From UBA7985 sp002711265 (GTDB taxonomy: Bacteria > Pseudomonadota > Alphaproteobacteria > UBA7985): DNA of 64,000 bases. This document shows positions 41,142-48,828 of this stretch, piece after piece (within the stretch, counting starts at the first letter, position 1; each line of letters opens with the position of its first letter). The notes beneath the pieces are model-generated. The model ran no database searches. It worked only from the letters and a program-made list of their open reading frames with translations, and was not told the DNA's origin. The position numbers were made by a program, and so were the translations under genes. The stretch lies in assembly GCA_965660945.1 (NCBI GenBank), contig CBFIBS010000014.1:1-64000 (forward strand), written 5' to 3'.

Positions 41142-42122
41142 TTAATTCCCCCGCATCGCAGCCAGGGCAGCTTCGCCGCCGACACTGCTTACGTAGGCAT
41201 CAGCGACAGCCGAGACCGCATCGGCAAAGGCCTGGATTTCAGCGTCGCTCAGCATCACAACCGTCTTGGTGCTGTCCTCACCGTAGGCGGCCATCGCGGC
41301 GTCTGCAGTTGCTTGCCACGCGTTTTCAGCACTTGCCGACAGGGCGAGACCCGCCGTCGCATCGATTGCAGCCTTCTTGTCTGAGGAAAGGCCGTTGTAG
41401 ACGCTCTCGTTCATCACCGCGTAGAAGCTCAGGCGGCCAAGCGGCGCACCGACCGTCACGCTGGAAGCAACTTCGGACAGCTTGAAGTCGGACAGGGTCG
41501 AGGAACCGGTGAACACACCGTCAATCAGGCCGGTCTGCAGGGAGTTGTAAACCTGGCTGATTGGCATTTGAACGGGCGTGGCGCCCAGCGCGGATGCGAC
41601 TTCACCCGCCGTTGCGCCGGCAACGCGGATCTTCAGACCCTTCAGGTCGTCAGGGGTGCGGATTACTTTGTCGCGCATGATCATGACCTGCGCTTCAGAG
41701 GTCCAGAGTGCGATAGGCTTGGTAGCAGGGAACTCGCCTGCCAGATGCTCATCGTAAGCTGCCCAAAGGGCTTCGTGACCCCCTGCGTCGGGATCGATCG
41801 CGCCAGGAAGTTCAACGATCATCGTCTTCTGAAACTGGGAGGAGGTGTAGCCGGGCAGGCCCCAGGCGAAGTCTGCCGCGCCCTGAACAACGCGAACGTA
41901 CTGTTCAACCGGGCCGGCGCCGAGTTCACCACCGGGGTAGTTGCGAACAGTCAGGTCCCCGCCGGTGGCATCCGATACACCCGCGGACAGCTTATCGATC
42001 AGCGATGCCGTCACGGTGTGAAAGGGTGGGACGAATGAAGCGAACTTAAGCTCCTGCGCCGCAGCTGCGGTGGCGAGGCTTAAGGAGGCAACTGAAGCTG
42101 CCAGAACAGTAAAGTACTTCAT
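41142..42122 (-). CDS. TRAP transporter substrate-binding protein (DctP family)
   Basis: 326 residues with a signal peptide (about 1-22, ending ATAAAAQ). The DctP fold includes LKGLKIRVAGATAGEVASALGATPVQMPISQVYNSLQTGLIDGVF; the Arg in IRVAG is the usual ligand-carboxylate contact, so an organic acid is bound. It lies 77 bases after the LigM-like gene in the same direction. Confidence 0.92.
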   Translation of the reverse strand: MKYFTVLAASVASLSLATAAAAQELKFASFVPPFHTVTASLIDKLSAGVSDATGGDLTVRNYPGGELGAGPVEQYVRVVQGAADFAWGLPGYTSSQFQKTMIVELPGAIDPDAGGHEALWAAYDEHLAGEFPATKPIALWTSEAQVMIMRDKVIRTPDDLKGLKIRVAGATAGEVASALGATPVQMPISQVYNSLQTGLIDGVFTGSSTLSDFKLSEVASSVTVGAPLGRLSFYAVMNESVYNGLSSDKKAAIDATAGLALSASAENAWQATADAAMAAYGEDSTKTVVMLSDAEIQAFADAVSAVADAYVSSVGGEAALAAMRGN

Positions 42123-42199
42123 GGTAATTCTCCTTTTTGCCCAACGGAAAGTCCGCGGGTCTATTTTTTGGGGCAGGCGCGTCGATCCTCCGAGCGTGG

Positions 42200-43603
42200 T
42201 CAGGACTGTTTTTGTCGCCAGCTGTCCGAGTAGTTTTCACGGGCTTCCCTGGCATAGGGCGTGGGTGAGACCCGTACGCGGATGTCCGCCATTTCGTGCC
42301 GCTCGGTAGACGTTTTGCCGGTATCGTCCGGCTCACCCCATTTAAGCACCAGTTCGTCTCCGACCTGGATATCCGCCGCAACCACGCCCAGCGAGAGCAG
42401 ACAGCGCTCGTTGTAGCTGTAGCCGTTGAACATGCTCATACCGACCATCTGGTCGCCGCGCATGATCATGTCTGCACTGCTGGAGGCGTAGTTGGGCTGG
42501 GGGAAATCAATCCATTTCTTATGGGCTGCGCCGGGCTCGAAAGCCGAGGCAATCACAGACAGGACGTCGTCTGCGTTCCATTCAAACGTTACTTTCTTGC
42601 GTTGGGGCTTATCGCGCATGGCCTCAAGGGCGGCTTTGCCGATGAAGTCAGCCTTCTTCCAGCCAATGTAAAAGTCGTAGCCCAGCTCGAAAGGCGTTGT
42701 GTAGTAGTCCTCGATATTGTCGCTCACGAAGGAGCCACCGATGGTGCCGATGGCCTCGTAGGCGCTCTCGTTCAACCAGTCCCGGTAGTCTTTCATCATC
42801 CCGTCACCGGTGTAGATCCCGGGCAGCGGGGAGGGAATCCATCCGGATTCCAGCGTGTTCGTGCTGTAGGCCCGGCTCCCGACCTGCGCCAGATCGACGC
42901 CCGCGTCCCGTGCGGCTTCAAGGATGGTCGAGCGGATGTAAGTCTTGTCCTCGTAAGGCCCCCAGATTTCCAGCCCGGGCGCACCGGCCATGCCGTGGCG
43001 CAGCGCCTGAACGCGCTTGCTGCCGACATTGATCCAGTCGACATGGAAGAACTTTATGTCCGGCACCGGGCCGCCGTTGATGCGTTCGAAGATTTTGGGC
43101 GCATCGGGGCCCTGAATCTGGAACCGGTAGTGGGTGCGGAAAATCGCCCGGCCATCGGGGCGGCTGTCAGAGCGTGGATCGTGTTTGACCTGAATAGACC
43201 ACTTGCCCACCGCTGCCTGAAACTTCAGCCAGTTGGCCGTCGGCGCGCGCCCGACCAGAACAAACTTGTCCTCCCGCTCGCGGAAGATGATCATGTCACC
43301 AATGACATGCCCAGCCGGGGTCACCGGGACGAAATGCTTGGCCCGGTTGAGGTCGAAGTTAGCGAAACCATTGATCCCAGTGTGAGCCAGAAACGCTTCC
43401 GCATCGCTGCCTTCGACAATCAGCTCGTCCATGTGATGGGTCTGATCAAAGAGCACCGCCGACTGGCGCCAGGCCTGCTGCTCGTCGCGCCAGTTTGTGA
43501 ACTCGGGGGCAACGACCGGATACACGTACATCCCGGTTGCGGAGTTTCGCAGCATGTCCACGGGGTTCTTATGCTGAGCGATGATTTGGCTGAGGTTAGG
43601 CAT
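42200..43603 (-). CDS. ligM: Aryl O-demethylase, tetrahydrofolate-dependent (LigM-like)
   Basis: 467 residues, strikingly like Sphingobium LigM (vanillate/3-O-methylgallate O-demethylase, about 471 residues) from end to end. Shared stretches are YVYPVVAPEF, LFDQTHHM, GMAGAPGLEIWGPYE and NTLESGWIPSPLPGIYTGD. The catalytic and substrate residues I recall for LigM are present: His57 (His60), Arg119 (Arg122) and Tyr246 (Tyr247). It should move an aromatic methoxyl methyl to THF, giving 5-methyl-THF and a phenol. It follows the GntR gene by 20 bases and leads the TRAP genes. This is the better-supported of the window's two demethylases. Confidence 0.87.
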   Translation of the reverse strand: MPNLSQIIAQHKNPVDMLRNSATGMYVYPVVAPEFTNWRDEQQAWRQSAVLFDQTHHMDELIVEGSDAEAFLAHTGINGFANFDLNRAKHFVPVTPAGHVIGDMIIFREREDKFVLVGRAPTANWLKFQAAVGKWSIQVKHDPRSDSRPDGRAIFRTHYRFQIQGPDAPKIFERINGGPVPDIKFFHVDWINVGSKRVQALRHGMAGAPGLEIWGPYEDKTYIRSTILEAARDAGVDLAQVGSRAYSTNTLESGWIPSPLPGIYTGDGMMKDYRDWLNESAYEAIGTIGGSFVSDNIEDYYTTPFELGYDFYIGWKKADFIGKAALEAMRDKPQRKKVTFEWNADDVLSVIASAFEPGAAHKKWIDFPQPNYASSSADMIMRGDQMVGMSMFNGYSYNERCLLSLGVVAADIQVGDELVLKWGEPDDTGKTSTERHEMADIRVRVSPTPYAREARENYSDSWRQKQS

Positions 43604-43623
43604 GGTTGTGTCGTTTTCCCTTG

Positions 43624-44358
43624 TTAAGCGGCTTCGATCAGAGCCAGCCCGGGGACGTGCTCTGCCAGTTTCGGGTTTTCTTTGGTGATGTACTCGAGGT
43701 TTTCACGTGCCAGACGGGCGTGCTCAATGGTCAGGGCCTGAGCGCGGGTGCCTTCTCGCATGACAATCGCATCAAAAATGGCCCGGTGCTGGCGCTGTGC
43801 GCGTCGCAGAGAGGCCTGAAAGTCAGGGATCAATTCCTGACCGCCGAGAAAGGCTGTGGGTGAAGCCACAGGCAGGCGATAGGCCCGATCAACTTCCCGC
43901 TCCATGATGCTGCTGCCGGAAATCTTCGAGAGAAAAATGTGAAAGTCGAGGTTGAGGGGGACGTAGCGGCTGAAGTCCGGCGATGATCCGCTGAATACGG
44001 CCTCGTCCAGTTCTCCGAGGATCTCGTTCCCTTTGGCAATCTTCGCCGCGGAGACGCCACGTTCGGCTGCAAAGCGTGCAGCCGTGCCTTCGAGCACACC
44101 GCGCAATTCAATCGCGTCGACAATATCCTGCATCGTGATGCGCGCCACCATCGTGCCACCCGATGGTCTGCGTTCGAGCAGGCCCTCTTCGAGCAGCCGG
44201 TCGATCGCCTGCCGCAGCGGCGTCCGGGAAATCTCAAGGAGTTCCGCGAGCATAGTCTCGGACAGCCGCTCTTGCGGCGCAAAGTCTCCGTTCAGAATCA
44301 TGCTGCGGAGCTCACTGATCCCCTTCTCGTATTGAGAGCGTCTTGGCTTGATCGCCAT
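43624..44358 (-). CDS. GntR-family (FCD-domain) transcriptional regulator
   Basis: 244 residues: winged helix at about 8-75 (ISRTPLRQAIDRLLEEGLLERRPSGGTMVAR) and an all-helical FCD ligand domain with metal/ligand residues such as His in NLDFHIFL, RQHRAIFDAI and IEHARLA. Such proteins are usually repressors released by organic acids. The ATG at 44358 is 21-32 bases downstream of a perfect TTTGTATACAAA dyad, so it probably represses itself together with the LigM and TRAP genes, and perhaps the divergent hydrolase. Confidence 0.92.
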   Translation of the reverse strand: MAIKPRRSQYEKGISELRSMILNGDFAPQERLSETMLAELLEISRTPLRQAIDRLLEEGLLERRPSGGTMVARITMQDIVDAIELRGVLEGTAARFAAERGVSAAKIAKGNEILGELDEAVFSGSSPDFSRYVPLNLDFHIFLSKISGSSIMEREVDRAYRLPVASPTAFLGGQELIPDFQASLRRAQRQHRAIFDAIVMREGTRAQALTIEHARLARENLEYITKENPKLAEHVPGLALIEAA

Positions 44359-44378
44359 TTTTCGAACCTCATTCCATA

Positions 44379-44390
44379 TTTGTATACAAA
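44379..44390. promoter_or_regulatory. GntR operator candidate (TTTGTATACAAA)
   Basis: A perfect 12-bp dyad in the 195-bp divergent promoter between gntR and the alpha/beta hydrolase. The form T-x-GTATAC-x-A fits FCD-type GntR sites. A second weaker copy, CTGTACACAAT, is at 44442-44452, nearer the hydrolase. Confidence 0.7.
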
Positions 44391-44553
44391 AATATCGATT
44401 TGCGCAGTTTTGCAAGCAATTTCTTGCCAAATAGCAAAAAACTGTACACAATACTGCTCTTGCTTGAGTGCGCTGAGCACGTCGCTGAAGTGGGAAAAGG
44501 CTGAGCTGTCCGGCCACCTCCCAGACCGGATTAGCATAAGTGAGGGTTGTGTT

Positions 44554-45261
44554 TTGACTGCATTTGTTTTGGTGCCCGGCCTTGTATCTGACGACCGGGT
44601 CTGGCGGTGCCTCAAGCCGGTGTTGCGTGACTTTGGCGACATCGTCGATGCCGACATCACCGGGTACGATTCGATCACAGACATGGCGAATGCCATCCTC
44701 GAAACGGTGACAGGCGACCTTGTCGTCTTCGGGCACTCGCTGGGCGGTCGCGTGGCGATGGAGATGGCCCGGATTGAACCCAAGCGCGTGCGAGGACTTG
44801 TTCTGGCGAACACGGGGCACCATCCGCGTCGCCCTGGGGAAGAGGTCCGGCGCCAGGAAATGGTCGATCTCGGCAATCAGAGCATGCGCGACTTGGCGGC
44901 GGTCTGGCTGCCGCCGATGCTCGATCCAGCCCGTACCGACGATCAGACGCTGCTGCAGGACCTGACCCAGATGGTGACCAGCACGGCCGCCAAAGTCCAT
45001 GAGCGTCAGATCAAAGCCTTGTTGGATCGCCCCAATGCTGCCCGGTCTATCGGGAACTACCAGGGGCCGGTGCTGCTGATGACGGGCGCGCAGGACCAAT
45101 GGTCACCCGTCGAGCAGCACCGGGAAATCGAGGCGCTGGTCACCTTCGTCGAGCTGGCAATCATTGAGGATGCCGGGCACTTTATGCCAGTCGAACAGCC
45201 CGCTGCGGTGGCGCAAAGGGTGTCACTGTGGTTGGATCAGCGCGAGTTTTTGTGGCGCTGA
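44554..45261 (+). CDS. Alpha/beta hydrolase
   Basis: 235 residues with the catalytic triad visible: Ser62 in GHSLGG, Asp181 in GAQDQWSP, His209 in DAGHFMP. It begins directly with the first beta strand (MTAFVLVPGLVSDD), so the TTG start at 44554 with GAGGG upstream is favoured over the longer frame, whose N-terminus is not hydrolase-like. No lid signature decides between ester hydrolase, enol-lactonase and C-C hydrolase. Divergent from gntR and probably under the same operator, it may release an aromatic acid from an ester that LigM then demethylates. Confidence 0.83.
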   Translation: MTAFVLVPGLVSDDRVWRCLKPVLRDFGDIVDADITGYDSITDMANAILETVTGDLVVFGHSLGGRVAMEMARIEPKRVRGLVLANTGHHPRRPGEEVRRQEMVDLGNQSMRDLAAVWLPPMLDPARTDDQTLLQDLTQMVTSTAAKVHERQIKALLDRPNAARSIGNYQGPVLLMTGAQDQWSPVEQHREIEALVTFVELAIIEDAGHFMPVEQPAAVAQRVSLWLDQREFLWR

Positions 45262-45322
45262 GCTGAGGCTGGATGCGGGGCGCCTGCGCCCGTAACCCTG
45301 CCACAACACGGAAGGATCATTT

Positions 45323-46078
45323 GTGGAAGCCGTACTGCTTGTCGCGCTGGCATTTTTGCTCGGTGGCGTGCTCAAGGGCGCCATTGGTGCAGGCGCACCG
45401 CTGGCCGCCGTGCCGGCGCTATCGCTGATATACAGCGTACCCTTCGCGGTGGCGGTCTTCGTCGCCCCGAATGTCATCTCCAACCTGATCCAGATCTGGC
45501 AGTACCGGGGGCACCGGCCGCGCGGCGCGCTGGTCTGGCTGTTTGCCGTAGCGGGGGCGGCGGGTGCTCTGACCGGGACGTTCGCGCTGGTCAGCCTCGA
45601 TGGTGACGTGCTGAAGACCGGGGTCGCCGTCGTCATCGGGCTGTATCTGGTCTTCCGCCTGTTCCGGCCCACGGCCAAGCTCGCGCTTGGTCCGGCGACC
45701 TGGCTTTCGGCGCCGGTCGGCTTCGTCGCCGGGATCCTGCAGGGGGCCTCCGGGGTTTCGGCGCCGGTAAGCGTGACCTTCCTGAGCATTGTCCGGCTCG
45801 ACCGCGAGACCTTCATCGTCACCATCGCCGTGTTCTTCATCGCCATGGGCGTGGTACAGGCACCAACCCTGATCGCCATGGGGCTGCTGGACTGGCGCAC
45901 CGGCGGGTTGTCGCTGCTCGCCGTGCTGCCGTTGCTTGCGGGCATGCCGCTGGGCGAAGCCATCATCCGCCGGGTTTCTCGCCAGTGGTTCGACCGGCTG
46001 ATCATGCTGGTTCTGGCGGTCATGGCGGTGATGCTGGTCGTGAGCACGCAGTTTCCGGCCAGCGCTGCGATAGGCTGA
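45323..46078 (+). CDS. TSUP (TauE/SafE) family membrane transporter
   Basis: 251 residues with about eight hydrophobic helices in two repeats; GGVLKGAIGAGAPLAAVPAL near residue 13 and AGILQGASGVSAPVSVTFL near 139 are the paired TSUP motifs. The family exports sulfite, sulfonates or other small organic anions. The GTG start has GGAAGGA upstream. It follows the hydrolase by 61 bases, and co-transcription is possible; the cargo is unknown. Confidence 0.87.
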   Translation: MEAVLLVALAFLLGGVLKGAIGAGAPLAAVPALSLIYSVPFAVAVFVAPNVISNLIQIWQYRGHRPRGALVWLFAVAGAAGALTGTFALVSLDGDVLKTGVAVVIGLYLVFRLFRPTAKLALGPATWLSAPVGFVAGILQGASGVSAPVSVTFLSIVRLDRETFIVTIAVFFIAMGVVQAPTLIAMGLLDWRTGGLSLLAVLPLLAGMPLGEAIIRRVSRQWFDRLIMLVLAVMAVMLVVSTQFPASAAIG

Positions 46079-46092
46079 GGCTTACCGACGCG

Positions 46093-46140
46093 GTAGGGCG
46101 CGGGCAGGGCGCTGAATTCGACTTCGCCCGCACGCCCTAC
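46093..46140 (+). other. Long imperfect hairpin after the TSUP gene
   Basis: Arms gtagggcgcgggc and gcccgcacgccctac, with two extra bases in the right arm and a central loop of about 20 bases. There is no T-run after it, so it may be a weak or Rho-assisted transcript end. Confidence 0.5.
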
Positions 46141-46153
46141 GGTGCTAGCCTTA

Positions 46154-46174
46154 GTGCAATGACAATAATTGCAC
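46154..46174. promoter_or_regulatory. Inverted repeat ahead of the GST gene
   Basis: GTGCAAT-gacaata-ATTGCAC is a perfect 7-bp dyad with a 7-bp spacer, ending 19 bases before the start. It is a plausible operator for a dimeric regulator. Confidence 0.55.
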
Positions 46175-46192
46175 GGAATGCGGGGATCGATC

Positions 46193-46879
46193 ATGCCTAA
46201 GCTCGAACTGGTTTACTTCAAGATGCGCGCGTTGGCTGAAGCAGCACAGCTGATGCTCTGGGCGACGGATACGCCCTACACCTATGCTATGGCCTGGGAT
46301 TACTTTGGTGAGCCGTGGGCAGGCAACAAGACCCGTGCACCCTTCCGACAGTTGCCCATGATGGTCATCGACGGCGGACAGCAGCAGGTGGCACAGAGCG
46401 GCGCGATCTGCCGCTACATCGCCGGTCTGACTGGGCTGGTGCCGGAGGATGCCGGTCTGCGTGCCGAGGTCGATAGCGTGTTCGAGGCCAGTCAGGAATG
46501 GTTTTTCCCGCTCAATCCGACGGTTAACTTCGCTGTTGGTGATGACTTCGCCGCCAAACGCGAAGCGCAGCTGCCGGGGCTGCACCTGCGCCTGGGTGAT
46601 TTCGAGCGCTACTTAAGCCGTCACGAAGGCCCGTTTTTCTTCGGCGATCAGCCTTACTACTGTGATTTTGGCGTCTTCCACCACGTTGATCTGGCGCACT
46701 TCTTCGACGCCGATCTGCTCGCCGATTATCCCCGTGTGAGCGCCATGATGGAGGCTGTACGCGGGATCAGCGGGGTCGCCGCCTATCTCGACCAGCGCCC
46801 GGAACTGATCGGGGTCGGGACCAAGCCCCAGCTGGTGATTGACGGCACCCCGGAGGCGACCGGAGTCGCCAAAGGCTGA
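46193..46879 (+). CDS. Glutathione S-transferase family protein
   Basis: 228 residues: an N-terminal thioredoxin-like domain (MPKLELVYFKMRALAEAAQLML), with the cis-Pro region RQLPMMVIDG and the glutathione gamma-glutamyl contact QSGAICRYIA, then a helical C-terminal domain with YYCDFGVFHHVDL. The tyrosine/serine usually near the N-terminus is Tyr7 here, resembling sigma/alpha-type GSTs. It should conjugate or reduce electrophiles with glutathione. Role in the nearby pathways is unknown; bacterial GSTs in aromatic clusters often cleave ether bonds, but nothing here proves this. Confidence 0.85.
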   Translation: MPKLELVYFKMRALAEAAQLMLWATDTPYTYAMAWDYFGEPWAGNKTRAPFRQLPMMVIDGGQQQVAQSGAICRYIAGLTGLVPEDAGLRAEVDSVFEASQEWFFPLNPTVNFAVGDDFAAKREAQLPGLHLRLGDFERYLSRHEGPFFFGDQPYYCDFGVFHHVDLAHFFDADLLADYPRVSAMMEAVRGISGVAAYLDQRPELIGVGTKPQLVIDGTPEATGVAKG

Positions 46880-46961
46880 AACGCTTACCAAAATCCCCAT
46901 TAACGTTGACGTGTGGGCAAGCTGTGGCTTGCACGCCCTGAGCACTTGAGCTAGCGTGATT

Positions 46962-47122
46962 GGATCGAGTACGGGAGAACCGACCTCGCGTCGGTGCCGA
47001 AGGAGCAACCGCCCCGGAAACTCTCAGGCCACCGGACCGGCTCGATAGAAAACTCTGGAGAGAGGCGCGCCCGCGAGCGCGTCCGCCGAAGGGATAATGA
47101 TCTCAGGTGCAAGGGACAGAGG
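46962..47122 (+). promoter_or_regulatory. Tandem glycine riboswitch
   Basis: Two adjacent aptamers upstream of gcvT. Aptamer 1 (about 46962-47046) is closed by tcgag/ctcga and has GCCGAAGGAGCAA (46996-47008) and AAACTCTCAGGC (47018-47029). Aptamer 2 (about 47050-47122) begins ACTCTGGAGAG, has GCCGAAGGGA (47085-47094) and TCTCAGGTGCAAGGGA, and closes ctctg/cagag. These are conserved cores of the gcvT riboswitch family, which switches on glycine cleavage when glycine is high. A possible expression platform, GGGCATC (47123-47129) pairing with GATGCCC (47167-47173), follows. Confidence 0.93.
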
Positions 47123-47224
47123 GGGCATCACTGCGGTCGCGTGCTGACGCACGCCGCCGTGCTTACGATGCCCATCAGATGAAGCCTCATTCAATGGTGG
47201 TGCATGGAACAGGAGACTGGGTCC

Positions 47225-48364
47225 ATGGACGACGGAACGCAAACTCTCGCAACGCTGCCGCTGGCGCAGGCGCACGTCGACGCTGGCGCGCGGATGGTGC
47301 CGTTCGCGGGCTACTCCATGCCCGTGCAATACCCCACCGGGGTCATGGCCGAGCACCAGCACACGCGTGCGCACTGCGGGCTGTTCGACGTTTCTCACAT
47401 GGGGCAGGTGATCCTGCGTGCCGAGACGGTGGAGGCCGCCGCCCGGGCGCTTGAAACGCTGGTTCCGGTCGACGTGCTTGGCCTGGGCGAAGGCCGCCAG
47501 CGCTATGGATTTTTCACCAACGACACCGGCGGTATCCTCGACGATCTGATGATCGCCAACCGGGGCGACCATCTGTTCGTCGTGGTCAACGCCGCCTGCA
47601 AGGCCGACGACATTGCCCTGATGCGCGCCGCGCTGCCGCCGCTGGGGGTCGAGGTCGAGGTCATCGAAGACCGCGTGCTGCTCGCGGTGCAGGGTCCTGA
47701 AGCCGGTGCCGTCGTTGCCGCGTTGGACCCCCGCGCCGATGACATGCGGTTCATGGATGTTGGCGGGCTGACGCTGGCCGGGGCCGAGGCCTGGGTTTCG
47801 CGCTCGGGCTATACCGGTGAGGATGGCTTTGAGATTTCGGTTCAGGTGTCGCAGGCGCGCGCCGTCTTCGATGCGCTCTGCGCGGACGAGCGCGTGGCGT
47901 TGATCGGACTGGGCGCGCGGGATTCCCTGCGTCTGGAAGCCGGTCTCTGCCTTTACGGCCACGATATCGACACCGCGACTTCACCGGTCGAAGCCCGCCT
48001 GACATGGGCCATGCAGAAGGTCCGGCGCCCCGGCGGGGACCGGGCTGGAGGCTTCCCGGGCGAGGCCCGGATTTTCACGGAACTCGACGACGGCGCCGGG
48101 CGGGCCCGCGTCGGTCTGCGCCCCGAGTCCCGGGCGCCAATGCGCGAAGGCGTGCCGCTGTTCGACGCCGAGCAGGGCGGCACGCAAGTGGGGCAGGTGA
48201 CCAGCGGCGGCTTCGGCCCCAGCGTCGGTCACCCCGTGGCCATGGGCTACGTCGATGCTGCCTTCGCCGACACTGATACCGCGCTGTGGGGCGAGGTCCG
48301 GGGCAAGCGCCTGCCGGTCCGGGTCACGGCGCTGCCCTTCACCCCCCTGCGCTTCAAGCGCTGA
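47225..48364 (+). CDS. gcvT: Glycine cleavage system T protein (aminomethyltransferase)
   Basis: 379 residues. It takes the methylene carbon from aminomethyl-lipoyl GcvH to THF and releases ammonia. Family features are VPFAGYSMPVQYPTGVMAEH, the GLFDVSHMGQ loop, SRSGYTGEDGFEI and GLGARDSLRLEAGLCLYGHD. The ATG at 47225 is preferred because AGGAG is 9 bases upstream; an ATG seven codons earlier has a weak site. It is first in gcvT-gcvH-gcvP, controlled by the glycine riboswitch just upstream. Its product, 5,10-methylene-THF, joins the C1 pool fed by the LigM-type enzymes. Confidence 0.95.
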   Translation: MDDGTQTLATLPLAQAHVDAGARMVPFAGYSMPVQYPTGVMAEHQHTRAHCGLFDVSHMGQVILRAETVEAAARALETLVPVDVLGLGEGRQRYGFFTNDTGGILDDLMIANRGDHLFVVVNAACKADDIALMRAALPPLGVEVEVIEDRVLLAVQGPEAGAVVAALDPRADDMRFMDVGGLTLAGAEAWVSRSGYTGEDGFEISVQVSQARAVFDALCADERVALIGLGARDSLRLEAGLCLYGHDIDTATSPVEARLTWAMQKVRRPGGDRAGGFPGEARIFTELDDGAGRARVGLRPESRAPMREGVPLFDAEQGGTQVGQVTSGGFGPSVGHPVAMGYVDAAFADTDTALWGEVRGKRLPVRVTALPFTPLRFKR

Positions 48365-48395
48365 ACCTTCACGCCAATCAGAGGAGAAACCGACC

Positions 48396-48755
48396 ATGAA
48401 ATACACAGAAGAGCACGAATGGCTGCGCGTTGAAGGCGATATCGTCGTCGTTGGCGTGACCGAATACGCCGTGACCCAGCTGGGCGATCTGGTCTTCGTC
48501 GAACTCCCCGATGTCGGACGTCAGGTCAGCCGCGACGAAGACATCGTTGTGATCGAGAGCGTCAAGGCCGCCTCGGACATCCTCGCCCCGCTGGACGGTG
48601 AAATCGTCGAAGTCAACGAAGCCATCGTCGAAGACCCAGCGCTGGTGAACAGCGATCCGACCGGTGCGGCCTGGTTCTTCAAGATGAAGGTGCCGGACAC
48701 CAGCGCCGTCGATCAGTTCATGGACGAAGACGCCTACAAGGCACTGATCGACTGA
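48396..48755 (+). CDS. gcvH: Glycine cleavage system H protein
   Basis: 119 residues, an acidic lipoyl-carrier protein. Lys57 in ESVKAAS is the lipoylated residue, within the usual LGDLVFVELPDVG and SDPTGAAWFFKMK framework. It shuttles the aminomethyl group between GcvP and GcvT. GAGGAG lies 10 bases ahead of the ATG. It begins 31 bases after gcvT. Confidence 0.96.
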   Translation: MKYTEEHEWLRVEGDIVVVGVTEYAVTQLGDLVFVELPDVGRQVSRDEDIVVIESVKAASDILAPLDGEIVEVNEAIVEDPALVNSDPTGAAWFFKMKVPDTSAVDQFMDEDAYKALID

Positions 48756-48828
48756 CCCGAAACACCGGCGGGACCGATGCGATCCCGCTGCCTATCCCGA
48801 GCTAACCTTCCCGGCTTACGAGGTTCCC

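Noticed and set aside
46994..47182. 62-codon frame overlapping the glycine riboswitch
   Set aside because: The bases are explained by conserved riboswitch cores, and the translation is Arg-rich noise.
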